Source: CADEFQ01 sp035342635
GTDB lineage: Bacteria > Pseudomonadota > Gammaproteobacteria > Steroidobacterales > Steroidobacteraceae
Length of the DNA stretch: 5,894 nt
Assembly: GCA_035342635.1 (NCBI GenBank)
Contig: DAOQXO010000125.1
Location: 1-5,894 of the forward strand
Reading direction: 5' to 3'
In this document: one piece after another, positions 1 through 5,580 of the stretch
Layout of the letters: each line of letters starts with the position of its first letter
How positions within the stretch are numbered: position 1 is the stretch's first letter
Position numbers and translations under genes: made by a program
Notes under the pieces: model-generated
The model's database searches: none
Told to the model about the DNA's origin: nothing
The model's input: only the letters and a program-made list of their open reading frames with translations

Positions 1-1
1 T

Positions 2-64
2 ACATCGACGGCTGTCAGGATACATGTTGGTCACCGCACGGCTGGAATCGAGGCAATTCAGTGA
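2..64 (+). CDS. possible C-terminal tail of an upstream gene (partial)
   Basis: This frame is open from the left edge for 20 codons and ends in TGA at 62-64. That stop overlaps the GTG start of the histidine kinase in a GTGA arrangement, which is a common sign of translational coupling inside an operon. The visible tail (ending GIEAIQ) is too short to assign to a family. All three plus-strand frames are open near the edge, so the frame alone is weak evidence; the overlap is the main argument. If real, this gene could encode the sensor or transport partner of the kinase, but that is inference. Confidence 0.3.
   Translation, partial: TSTAVRIHVGHRTAGIEAIQ
50..53 (+). promoter_or_regulatory. ribosome binding site for the histidine kinase
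   Basis: GAGG stands 7 nt before the GTG at 61. No comparable purine tract precedes the alternative ATG at 85, so this site decides the start in favour of GTG. Confidence 0.5.
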
Positions 65-843
65 CTTCAGCGACGACTCTCCCCATGGATCCGGCGCCCC
101 CCAACGGGAAGACCGCGCGCCTGCTGGCACAGTTGATGCAGATCGCGCGCATTTCCGCACTGGAGGAGATGGCGAGCGGCTTCGCACACGAACTCAACCA
201 GCCGATCGGGGCAATCACCACCTACGCCCAGGCCGGCGTGCGCATGCTGAGCCAGCCCGGGCCGATGGTCGCCTCGGCTATCGAAGTCCTGCGCCTCATC
301 AGCGACGAGGCGCTCAGCGCCGGCCAGGGCATTCACCGTATTCGCGGCCAGTTCGACTCCCGGACCTTCCCGCGCGAGACCTGCGACCTGGCCGACGTGC
401 TGATGGAATTGCGGCCGGTGCTGGACCTGCTGGCGATTCGCGCCGGCCTCGAACTGGCGTTCACGCTGGAGCCGGGACTGCCCAGCGTGTCGGTCGATCG
501 CCTGCGCATCCAGCACGTGCTGTTCGCCCTGGTACAGAATGCCCTGGAGGTTCCGCGCCGGGACAGCGCGGTGCCCGAAGTGCGGATCGAGGTCACCGGG
601 GATCGATATGGGGTGCTGACCGCGGTGATCGATGGCGGCGCGGGGGTTTCCGCCGAAGCCCACGAGAACCTGTTTCGCCCCTTCTACACGACGAAGCGCG
701 ACGGCACCGGACTCGGTCTCGCGTCGAGCCGGGCCATCATCGAGGCCCACGACGGCACGATAGGATGCGAGAACGTCACCGGCGGTGGAACGCGCTTCTG
801 GTTCCGCCTGCCGGCGGCATCACGGGAGGACATCGCACAATGA
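61..843 (+). CDS. sensor histidine kinase, transmitter domains only
   Basis: This is a two-component histidine kinase of the FixL/TtrS-like HisKA type, predicted to autophosphorylate on His and pass phosphate to the regulator encoded next. The 260-residue product holds only the transmitter core. A short variable N-terminus (1-20) leads into the dimerisation helix with the H-box FAHELNQPIG, phospho-acceptor His43. The HATPase_c domain follows, with N-box Asn160 in LVQNALE, G1 box DGGAG (191-195), F-box LFRPFYTTK and G2 box GTGLGL (215-220). All catalytic motifs look intact. There is no PAS, no periplasmic domain and no membrane segment, so input must come from a partner, or the true start lies upstream, because this frame stays open to the left edge. 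GTG at 61 is chosen because GAGG lies 7 nt upstream. It overlaps the regulator gene by 4 nt (ATGA), so the two are co-transcribed and probably translationally coupled. The signal is unknown. Confidence 0.92.
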   Translation: MTSATTLPMDPAPPNGKTARLLAQLMQIARISALEEMASGFAHELNQPIGAITTYAQAGVRMLSQPGPMVASAIEVLRLISDEALSAGQGIHRIRGQFDSRTFPRETCDLADVLMELRPVLDLLAIRAGLELAFTLEPGLPSVSVDRLRIQHVLFALVQNALEVPRRDSAVPEVRIEVTGDRYGVLTAVIDGGAGVSAEAHENLFRPFYTTKRDGTGLGLASSRAIIEAHDGTIGCENVTGGGTRFWFRLPAASREDIAQ

Positions 844-1478
844 CTGCGGCGCCGCATCAGGATCCGAAGAGCAAGCCGACCATTTACATCGTCGACGACG
901 ACGACGGCATGCGCCGGGCACTGACCCTGTTGATGGCCACAGTCGGTTACAACCCGGTGGCGTTCGCGCGGCCGAGTGAATTCCTGGCGAAGTATGACCC
1001 GAGCCTCGCCGGCTGCCTGGTGATCGACGTGCGAATGCCCGAGATGAGCGGCCTCGAAGTGCAGCAGCAGCTCAATCGCAGCGGTTCGATGCTCCCGGTG
1101 ATCCTCATCACGGGCCACGGCGATATCCCGATGGCCGTACAGGCGATGAAGAACGGTGCCTCGGACTTCCTGCAGAAGCCGTTTCGCGACCAGGACCTGC
1201 TGGACAGCATCAACGCCGCGCTCAAACAGGATGCCGAGAACCGGACGAGTGTGGAACGGCTGACCGATCTCCGGCGGCGCGTCGAGTCGCTGACACCGCG
1301 CGAACAGGAGGTGATGGACCTGGTCGTCGACGGCCGCGCCAACAAGGTGATCGCGATCGACCTCGGGCTGAGCGAGCGGACCGTCGAGATCCATCGCGCC
1401 AACGTGATGGCCAAGATGGGTGCCCGCTCCGTGGCCCACCTCGTCAAGATGTGCCTGATGCTCGGCGAACCCGCCTAG
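840..1478 (+). CDS. FixJ/NarL-type DNA-binding response regulator
   Basis: This is the cognate response regulator of the preceding kinase, a 212-residue cytoplasmic transcription factor. The receiver domain (about 14-127) has the acidic pair in VDDDDGMR (19-22), phospho-acceptor Asp63 in VIDVRMPEMSG, switch Thr91 in ITGHGD and Lys113 in QKPF. A linker (about 128-150) leads to a LuxR/FixJ-type helix-turn-helix (about 150-207) that begins LTPREQEVMDLVVDG and carries the recognition-helix motif SERTVEIHRANVMAKM. That layout and length are normal for the FixJ/TtrR/NodW group. The ATG overlaps the kinase stop as ATGA, so translation is probably coupled. The gene ends 2 nt from the stop of the converging hybrid kinase, with no terminator visible between them. 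Target genes are not evident in the window. The family call is firm; the pathway is not known. Confidence 0.95.
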   Translation: MTAAPHQDPKSKPTIYIVDDDDGMRRALTLLMATVGYNPVAFARPSEFLAKYDPSLAGCLVIDVRMPEMSGLEVQQQLNRSGSMLPVILITGHGDIPMAVQAMKNGASDFLQKPFRDQDLLDSINAALKQDAENRTSVERLTDLRRRVESLTPREQEVMDLVVDGRANKVIAIDLGLSERTVEIHRANVMAKMGARSVAHLVKMCLMLGEPA

Positions 1479-1480
1479 CG

Positions 1481-2956
1481 TCACGCCTCGAGCGTCGCGC
1501 GCAGGTGTTGCGCCAGCTCCTCCGCATCGACGGGCTTGTGGAACACGCGGCAATTGGCCAGGTGTTCGCAGTGTCGCACCACACGCAGCATGTCGCCGCT
1601 CAGGACGACGGCGGGGATGTCGCGGCCTACCGTCGCGCGCACCCGTTCGATCAGCTCCGCGCCGGTCACCGGCAGGCCGAGTTGAAAGTCGCTCACGATC
1701 AGGTCGGGCGCACGATCCAGGCGCCCGAGCTTCGCGAGGGCCTCGTCCGGCGAGCCGGCGGTGATGACCTCGTGGCCTTCCACGCGCAGAAATATCGCTG
1801 TCGCCTGCAGCACGGTCGCCTCGTCATCGACGAGCAGGATGCCGCCGCCGCGCCGTGGCACGCCGCCCGCCACTGCCGCCCGCACTCCGGCCGGCTTCGA
1901 TTCCCTGCCGGGCGTCACCTCGATCGTGAACGAGGTCCCCACGCCGACGGTCGATTCGACCTTCAGCTCGATGCCGAGCACCTTGACGAGCTGGCGCACG
2001 ACTGCAAGGCCGAGGCCAAAGCCCTCGCGCGGGCGCCCCTGCGACCGCAGCTGGTGGAACGGCTCGAAAACGAGGTCCAGCTCGACCCCAGGGATCCCCG
2101 GGCCCGAATCCCTGACCTCGATCAGCACGCGGTCCGCAGTGCGCTCGATGCCGACGCGCACGCCGCCGCGCTCGGTGTAGCGGACCGCGTTGCCCACGAG
2201 GTTCTGCAGCACCTCCTTGAGCAGGGTCGGGTCGGACTTCACGACCGGGCTGTCCGTGGCGAATTCGAGCGACAAGCCCCTCGCGTCCGCGAGCGGTGCG
2301 AACTCGGCCCGCAGCGGCGCCATGATTTCCTGCAATGGAAAGTCCCGGATCTGCGGGCGGACGACACCCGACTCGAGCATGCTGATATTGAGCAGCGCGT
2401 GGATCATGCGCCCCATCGAGTCGATCATCTGCTGCTGCGCCTCGACGATATCGCGCACCGGCTGAGCGAGCGGCTGGCTACGCAGGGTCGCATTGAGCAG
2501 CGTCAGCGAGTGCAACGGCTGGCGCAGGTCGTGGCTCGCCGCGGAGAAGAACCGCGACTTGCTCTCGCCCGCCTCCACCAGCTCCGCCGTGCGTTCGGTG
2601 ACGCGCGCGTCGAGCAGCTCGTGTTCGCGCTGCAGCTCTGCCTCCGCCGCGCGACGTTGCCTCACCTCGGCCTCGAGCACCGCATTGGCTGCGGATAGCC
2701 CTTCGGTTGCATCGCGTACACGCAGCTCAAGGCTGGCATTGGCCGCATCGAGCTGCCGCGCCGCCTCGACGCGCCTCGCGAACTCGCGGCGGACCAGTAA
2801 AAGGATGACGACCATCAGGGCGATCGCCATGATCGACAGCAGCGTGCTGAAGGCAAGGTTGCGCCCGAGACTCGTCTGCGAGCTCGCCATGCGCGCATCC
2901 ACTTGCCGCAGTTCCACCGCCGACATGCGGTCGAGGAGCTGGCGGATCGCGTCCAT
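1481..2956 (-). CDS. hybrid histidine kinase with receiver domain (downstream part of an amber-split CHASE3 kinase)
   Basis: This encodes the signalling portion of a membrane hybrid sensor kinase (491 residues from ATG 2956). Residues 1-30 read as the last helix of a CHASE3 domain. A transmembrane segment follows at about 34-56, then a long charged, coiled-coil-like linker (about 64-130). HisKA has His142 in ASHDLRQPLHSL. HATPase_c has Asn256 in LQNLVGNAV, G1 DSGPG (283-287) and G2 GFGLGLAVV. The C-terminal receiver (about 372-491) has Asp377/Asp378, phospho-acceptor Asp423 in VSDFQLG, Ser453 and Lys474 in FHKPV, so all key residues are present. The frame continues upstream without a shift through four codons to TAG at 2969-2971, beyond which lies the rest of CHASE3. 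AGGGG 9 nt before ATG 2956 could allow re-initiation. Whether this half is made, and works without its sensor, cannot be told from sequence. It lies last in the minus-strand cluster. Confidence 0.9.
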   Translation of the reverse strand: MDAIRQLLDRMSAVELRQVDARMASSQTSLGRNLAFSTLLSIMAIALMVVILLLVRREFARRVEAARQLDAANASLELRVRDATEGLSAANAVLEAEVRQRRAAEAELQREHELLDARVTERTAELVEAGESKSRFFSAASHDLRQPLHSLTLLNATLRSQPLAQPVRDIVEAQQQMIDSMGRMIHALLNISMLESGVVRPQIRDFPLQEIMAPLRAEFAPLADARGLSLEFATDSPVVKSDPTLLKEVLQNLVGNAVRYTERGGVRVGIERTADRVLIEVRDSGPGIPGVELDLVFEPFHQLRSQGRPREGFGLGLAVVRQLVKVLGIELKVESTVGVGTSFTIEVTPGRESKPAGVRAAVAGGVPRRGGGILLVDDEATVLQATAIFLRVEGHEVITAGSPDEALAKLGRLDRAPDLIVSDFQLGLPVTGAELIERVRATVGRDIPAVVLSGDMLRVVRHCEHLANCRVFHKPVDAEELAQHLRATLEA

Positions 2957-2968
2957 GACGAAATGCCC

Positions 2969-2971
2969 CTA
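2969..2971 (-). other. in-frame amber codon splitting the CHASE3 hybrid kinase
   Basis: On the minus strand the codons read ACC ACC AAC TAG GGG CAT TTC GTC ATG GAC. The frame is unbroken on both sides, and the protein on either side forms one continuous CHASE3 domain. A single substitution from CAG, AAG or GAG would create this stop. TAG is followed by GGG, making an AGGGG that sits 9 nt before the downstream ATG, so the interruption itself forms part of a plausible ribosome binding site. Confidence 0.8.
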
Positions 2972-3418
2972 GTTGGTGGTCACGAAGGCGAGCGCGGCAT
3001 CCAGGCCCTGGGCGCGTTGCAGATCGAGCGCCTGGTCCATCTGCTTGCGGCGCGTATCGAGCAGCCGTTCGAGCGCGCGGAAGTTCTCGAGCTGACCGCT
3101 GTCGCCGTCTTCGGCGAGCAACCGTTGGAGAACGGGCAGGCGCGCGGCGAGCTGCACCTGGCCTGCGATGTACGGCTCGATGTACTCCCCGCGCGAGGTC
3201 AGCAGATACCCGCGCTGGCCCGTTTCCATGCCGAGTATTGCTTCGCTGATGGTTTCGAGCGTGAGGCGCCGCTCCTGGGTGCGTTGCAGCTGCTCGAAGG
3301 TCACGCGCACCTGCTGCACGCAGTAGTACTCGAGCGCGAGCACGACGCCGAGCAGGACGGCGCCGCACAGCAGCCCGATCAGGGCCTGGCTGTCGGGAGA
3401 CAGGCGGCGAGGCGACAT
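2969..3418 (-). CDS. membrane-anchored CHASE3 sensor domain protein (upstream part of an amber-split hybrid kinase)
   Basis: This 149-residue product has a short basic N-terminus (MSPRRL), one hydrophobic membrane segment (about 11-29) and a CHASE3 extracytoplasmic sensor domain. The domain carries the hallmark METGQRGYLLTSRGEYIEPY at about 64-83, the ETGxRGYLLT signature of the family. The protein stops at TAG directly before the last CHASE3 helix, which continues in the same frame downstream (GHFV then MDAIRQLLDRM) into the hybrid kinase. With the stop read through, the two parts give about 645 residues, a normal CHASE3-TM-HisKA-HATPase-REC layout. ATG 3418 is chosen because it falls 13 nt after the stress-protein stop and puts the membrane helix at the usual place; the frame extends upstream but only inside the neighbouring gene. 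The Shine-Dalgarno is weak. On its own this fragment would be a membrane sensor with no output. Pseudogene fragment and split-gene product are both possible. Confidence 0.8.
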   Translation of the reverse strand: MSPRRLSPDSQALIGLLCGAVLLGVVLALEYYCVQQVRVTFEQLQRTQERRLTLETISEAILGMETGQRGYLLTSRGEYIEPYIAGQVQLAARLPVLQRLLAEDGDSGQLENFRALERLLDTRRKQMDQALDLQRAQGLDAALAFVTTN

Positions 3419-3431
3419 CCGGTCCGGCTCT

Positions 3432-3779
3432 TCAGGGGACTTCCGGCTGGTCGCGCACCAGCAGCACGGGCACCGGCGAGGAGCGTACGACCAATTCCGC
3501 ATCGCTGCCCATCGCCAGGCGGCGCAGACCGCGACGGCCGTGCGTGCCCATGACGATCAGATCCGCGGCCGCGAGCACTTTCCGTCCGCCTTCGCGCTGC
3601 GACTCGAACAGCTGCTCGTAGAAAGGCGCGGGCATGTAGCCCGTGTCGAAGACCTGTTCGTTCACGACGTGAACGATATCGAGCATCGCTCCGCAAGACT
3701 TCGCCAGACCGACTGCCTCGTTGAGTCCGCGCAGTGATGTCGCGCTGCCGTCGACCGGCACGAGTATCTTTTTGTACAT
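3432..3779 (-). CDS. universal stress protein (UspA family), internally shortened
   Basis: This is a cytoplasmic UspA-fold protein of the ATP-binding class. The N-terminus MYKKILVPVDGS is the typical first strand and nucleotide-binding loop. The C-terminal part DLIVMGTHGRRGLRRL...MGSDAELVVRSSPVPVLLVR carries the ATP motif G-2x-G-9x-G-S intact. At 115 residues it is clearly shorter than the usual 140-150. The gap is internal: KVLAAA runs directly into DLIVMGTHG, where relatives have roughly 30-40 more residues (a strand and a helix). The reading frame is kept, so this looks like an in-frame deletion. ATG 3779 has GGAG 9 nt upstream. It is followed by the CHASE3 gene after 13 nt, which suggests a shared transcript and a link to stress sensing. 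Whether the shortened fold still binds ATP is uncertain. Confidence 0.9.
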   Translation of the reverse strand: MYKKILVPVDGSATSLRGLNEAVGLAKSCGAMLDIVHVVNEQVFDTGYMPAPFYEQLFESQREGGRKVLAAADLIVMGTHGRRGLRRLAMGSDAELVVRSSPVPVLLVRDQPEVP

Positions 3780-3788
3780 TGCCGCGAT

Positions 3789-3792
3789 CTCC
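3789..3792 (-). promoter_or_regulatory. ribosome binding site of the universal stress protein gene
   Basis: GGAG on the minus strand with a 9-nt spacer to the ATG at 3779 supports that start. Confidence 0.5.
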
Positions 3793-3883
3793 AGGGACGA
3801 CTGGCACCGATCCTAGGGGCTGCCCCGGCGCACGCCAGCCGGGAGTTCCCCGCACCGCGCACGCACTTCCACGGCCGGCGCCG

Positions 3884-4882
3884 CTAGCCGGCAGCGGCCT
3901 GCTGCAGCCGCAGGTGCTGCGCGGCCAGGTCCAGGACCCCCCGTGCGTGCACCTGCGCAACCGCTCGCGCCGCAGTCGGCGGGCTCGCCGGGGCGCACTC
4001 GACCGCCGCGGCGACCCGCCCCGGCGTGCCGAGATCGCTCCAGCCGCAGGACGGCACGGCCAGCACGCGCAGCCGCGGCGTGCAGCGCTCGACAATATCG
4101 CGCGAGAAATCGAGCACCGGCAGCCGCTCGTACAGTTCTGCGAGGCGTGCCTGTCGCAACGCTTCGTCGTTCGTGGCCACCACGATGGCGCGCATCTCGC
4201 CGACGACCTCCGGGCAGCGTTCTTCGAATGCACCCAGCAGCGCCCGGCCATGCGCGGCGAAGATGAACGAGTTCCACAACCCGCCCCGTTCGATGAGGGC
4301 TTCGGCCGTCTTCCCGCTGGGCTTCTCGACGAACTGGCAGACCCCCCGCGCACCCGGTCCGCGATCGTCCGACGGCACGATGTAACCCAACTCCGCGTCC
4401 GCCTGCTCGGGCGCGAACCCCAGCAGTACGATGAGGCCGCGCTGCCGCTCGGTCTCCTTCATGAGCTGCTCGAGGCTCGCGGCGAGCACCGCTTCATCGC
4501 GAACATAATGGTCCGACGGCAGGACGAGGAGCGAAGCCTCCGGATCGCGGTGCAGGATCTGCAACAAAGGCAGGAGGATGCCGTTCGCCGTGCCGCGATT
4601 GCGTGGCTGGACGACGATGTTCCGCGCCTCGATCGACCGCGGCAGCGTCCGCCACCACCGTTCGTGATGGGCGGCGACGATGACACAGGTGCGCGCTGGC
4701 GGCGCGATCACTCGCGCCCGTTGCAGCGCTGCGTTCAGCAGCGAGCCTCCGCCGCCGAGCGAACAGAACTGCTTGGGAACGGAAATGCCGGCGGCGATCG
4801 TCGTGAGTGCCTGCAGGCGGGCACCATCCCCCGCGGCGAGTACGAGCGCCCAGCGATGCCCGGCAGCCGGCGAAGGTGACAT
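3884..4882 (-). CDS. mannose-1-phosphate guanylyltransferase-like nucleotidyltransferase
   Basis: This 332-residue protein belongs to the sugar-phosphate nucleotidyltransferase family, closest by motif to ManC-type mannose-1-phosphate guanylyltransferases, which make GDP-mannose for surface polysaccharides. Visible motifs are the nucleotide loop LAAGDGARL (15-23, a variant of GGSGTRL), VPKQF (35-39), QPRNRGTANGI (92-102), LPSDHYV with the metal-binding Asp124, GYIVPS (167-171), FVEKPSG with Lys187, LWNSFIF (202-208) and GWSDLGTPGRV (280-290). It lacks the C-terminal cupin isomerase domain of bifunctional ManC/AlgA, so it would be transferase only. The usual P-L-S/T after the loop is replaced by QALTT, so substrate choice (mannose versus another hexose phosphate, GTP versus another NTP) is not certain. 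ATG 4882 is preferred over the TTG at 4885 because AAGGGGG lies 5 nt before it. A 104-nt gap separates it from the stress-protein gene, so co-transcription is possible but not shown. Confidence 0.83.
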   Translation of the reverse strand: MSPSPAAGHRWALVLAAGDGARLQALTTIAAGISVPKQFCSLGGGGSLLNAALQRARVIAPPARTCVIVAAHHERWWRTLPRSIEARNIVVQPRNRGTANGILLPLLQILHRDPEASLLVLPSDHYVRDEAVLAASLEQLMKETERQRGLIVLLGFAPEQADAELGYIVPSDDRGPGARGVCQFVEKPSGKTAEALIERGGLWNSFIFAAHGRALLGAFEERCPEVVGEMRAIVVATNDEALRQARLAELYERLPVLDFSRDIVERCTPRLRVLAVPSCGWSDLGTPGRVAAAVECAPASPPTAARAVAQVHARGVLDLAAQHLRLQQAAAG

Positions 4883-4965
4883 CAATACCCCCTTCCGGGT
4901 AACCGGACAGAGGCAGGCGGCCGGTCCCGATCTTCGGCCCCGTACTCCGGCATGATCGTGTTCAT
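4882..4965 (-). CDS. possible 27-residue small ORF overlapping the nucleotidyltransferase start
   Basis: An ATG at 4965 preceded by GGGGAG with a 7-nt spacer opens a frame beginning MNTIMPEYGAEDRD and ending in TGA at 4882-4884. That stop overlaps the ATG of the nucleotidyltransferase as ATGA read in the two frames. The strong Shine-Dalgarno and tight overlap suggest a coupling leader peptide. The peptide resembles no known family to me, and GC-rich DNA gives such frames by chance. Confidence 0.22.
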   Translation of the reverse strand: MNTIMPEYGAEDRDRPPASVRLPGRGY

Positions 4966-5133
4966 CGCTGCGCTCCCCGCCACTGGCGGACGCGGTGATG
5001 CTAATTGGACGACGGCGGCAGCTTTACCCGGAATTCCCCGCAGCCGGCACGCGGTTTCGCGGGTACACGGCGCGTGGGATCGCCTGGTCGACGGGAGGGC
5101 CCGCGTGAGTTCGCACGGCCGCACCGCTGCAGA

Positions 5134-5209
5134 TGGCGTCCCCAAGGGGATTCGAACCCCTGTCGCCGCCGTGAAAGGGCAGTGTCCTGGGCCTCTAGAC
5201 GATGGGGAC
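5134..5209 (-). tRNA. tRNA-Glu (UUC)
   Basis: On the minus strand this 76-nt gene begins GTCCCCATCGTCTAGAGGCC and ends with an encoded CCA. It closely matches E. coli tRNA-Glu. The acceptor stem GTCCCC pairs with GGGGAC, the anticodon loop CCTTTCACG shows TTC, and the T-arm has GGTTCGAATCC. It decodes GAA/GAG. It lies 15 nt downstream of tRNA-Ala and is probably cut from the same transcript. No T-rich terminator hairpin is visible after it. Confidence 0.98.
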
Positions 5210-5224
5210 GCCGTGAACGAAATT

Positions 5225-5300
<76 letters not shown>

Positions 5301-5314
5301 ACGAAAGGTGCGCG

Positions 5315-5343
5315 AAACTACGCAAGCCCCGCCACTATGTCAA
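5315..5343 (-). promoter_or_regulatory. sigma-70 promoter of the tRNA-Ala/tRNA-Glu unit
   Basis: On the minus strand a perfect -35 TTGACA (5338-5343) is followed by a 17-nt spacer and the -10 TAGTTT (5315-5320). The following discriminator is GC-rich (CGCGC), as in stable-RNA promoters under stringent control. Transcription would begin near 5308, a few bases before the mature tRNA-Ala. Confidence 0.85.
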
Positions 5344-5368
5344 GGCAGCGCACATTTGCCTTAATTCA

Positions 5369-5376
5369 GCCGATAA
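5369..5376 (+). promoter_or_regulatory. possible flagellar sigma-28 (FliA) -10 element
   Basis: GCCGATAA matches the full sigma-28 -10 consensus. At the usual 11-nt spacing the -35 position reads GCACATTT, which matches TAAAGTTT at only four of eight places and lacks the TAAA core, so the promoter is uncertain. It points at the riboswitch and lipoprotein gene and would give a leader of about 60 nt before the aptamer. Confidence 0.25.
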
Positions 5377-5426
5377 GACAATACCTGATGTCGGCACCCT
5401 GAGACATTATGCGCGCGGATTTCGCG

Positions 5427-5435
5427 TGCTAAAAC
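5427..5435 (+). promoter_or_regulatory. possible extended -10 promoter just before the riboswitch
   Basis: TGC followed by TAAAAC fits an extended -10 element (TGnTATAAT) at four of six positions. A start near 5442 would fall at the 5' edge of the aptamer. The -35 region (TTATGC) is poor. It is an alternative to the sigma-28-like element. Confidence 0.3.
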
Positions 5436-5440
5436 TGCAT

Positions 5441-5530
5441 CGACTTGCAAAGGCATACCTGTCGTAAGGCAGGGACGCAAAGCCTCCGGTCTTGGGGTTC
5501 TGACAGACTCGAGATAGCGGGGTTGCCGGC
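5441..5530 (+). ncRNA. cyclic di-GMP-I (GEMM) riboswitch
   Basis: This untranslated leader aptamer binds cyclic di-GMP and controls the gene after it. Conserved blocks appear in order: TTGCAAAGGCATACC (5445-5459), a hairpin CCTGTC-GTAA-GGCAGG (5458-5473) with a GNRA tetraloop, GGGACGCAAAGCCTCCGG (5472-5489), a variable arm closed by GTCT/AGAC (5489-5492 with 5505-5508), and TAGCGGGGTTGCCGG (5515-5529), the tetraloop-receptor and ligand-pocket side. By eye alignment to the Vibrio cholerae Vc2 aptamer the position corresponding to G20 is G, which favours cyclic di-GMP over the cGAMP-selective variant that has A there. One usually conserved A in GCAAACC is T here. The downstream gene encodes a surface lipoprotein, a typical target. 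Confidence 0.93.
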
Positions 5531-5580
5531 CAGGCCGCCGTCACGGCACCGCCGTCATTCCCTTCTGTCGTTCGATTCCG

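Noticed and set aside
3..839. Long open plus-strand frame running from the left edge into the response regulator
   Set aside because: Up to 839 it is an Arg/Pro/Gly-rich shadow of the kinase gene, typical of high-GC DNA. Only the part from ATG 840 is the regulator.
1451..2698. 415-codon plus-strand open frame opposite the hybrid kinase
   Set aside because: Its His/Arg/Leu-rich composition without recognisable domains, and its position antisense to clear kinase and receiver motifs, mark it as a shadow.
3800..3815. TAGGAT on the minus strand as a promoter -10 for the stress-protein operon
   Set aside because: It matches the consensus at four of six positions, but the -35 position (CTGGCG) is poor, so it was not listed as a feature.
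3816..3826. GGGG-CTG-CCCC hairpin between the nucleotidyltransferase and stress-protein genes as a terminator
   Set aside because: The stem is only 4 bp and has no T-tract on either strand, so it does not qualify as an intrinsic terminator.
3734..4879. 381-codon plus-strand frame opposite the nucleotidyltransferase
   Set aside because: It is antisense to a protein with ordered family motifs, and its own translation shows no family signature.
4966..5133. Search for a terminator, attachment site or integrated element next to tRNA-Glu
   Set aside because: No hairpin with a T-tract, no repeat of the tRNA 3' end and no integrase were seen. The stretch looks like plain intergenic DNA.
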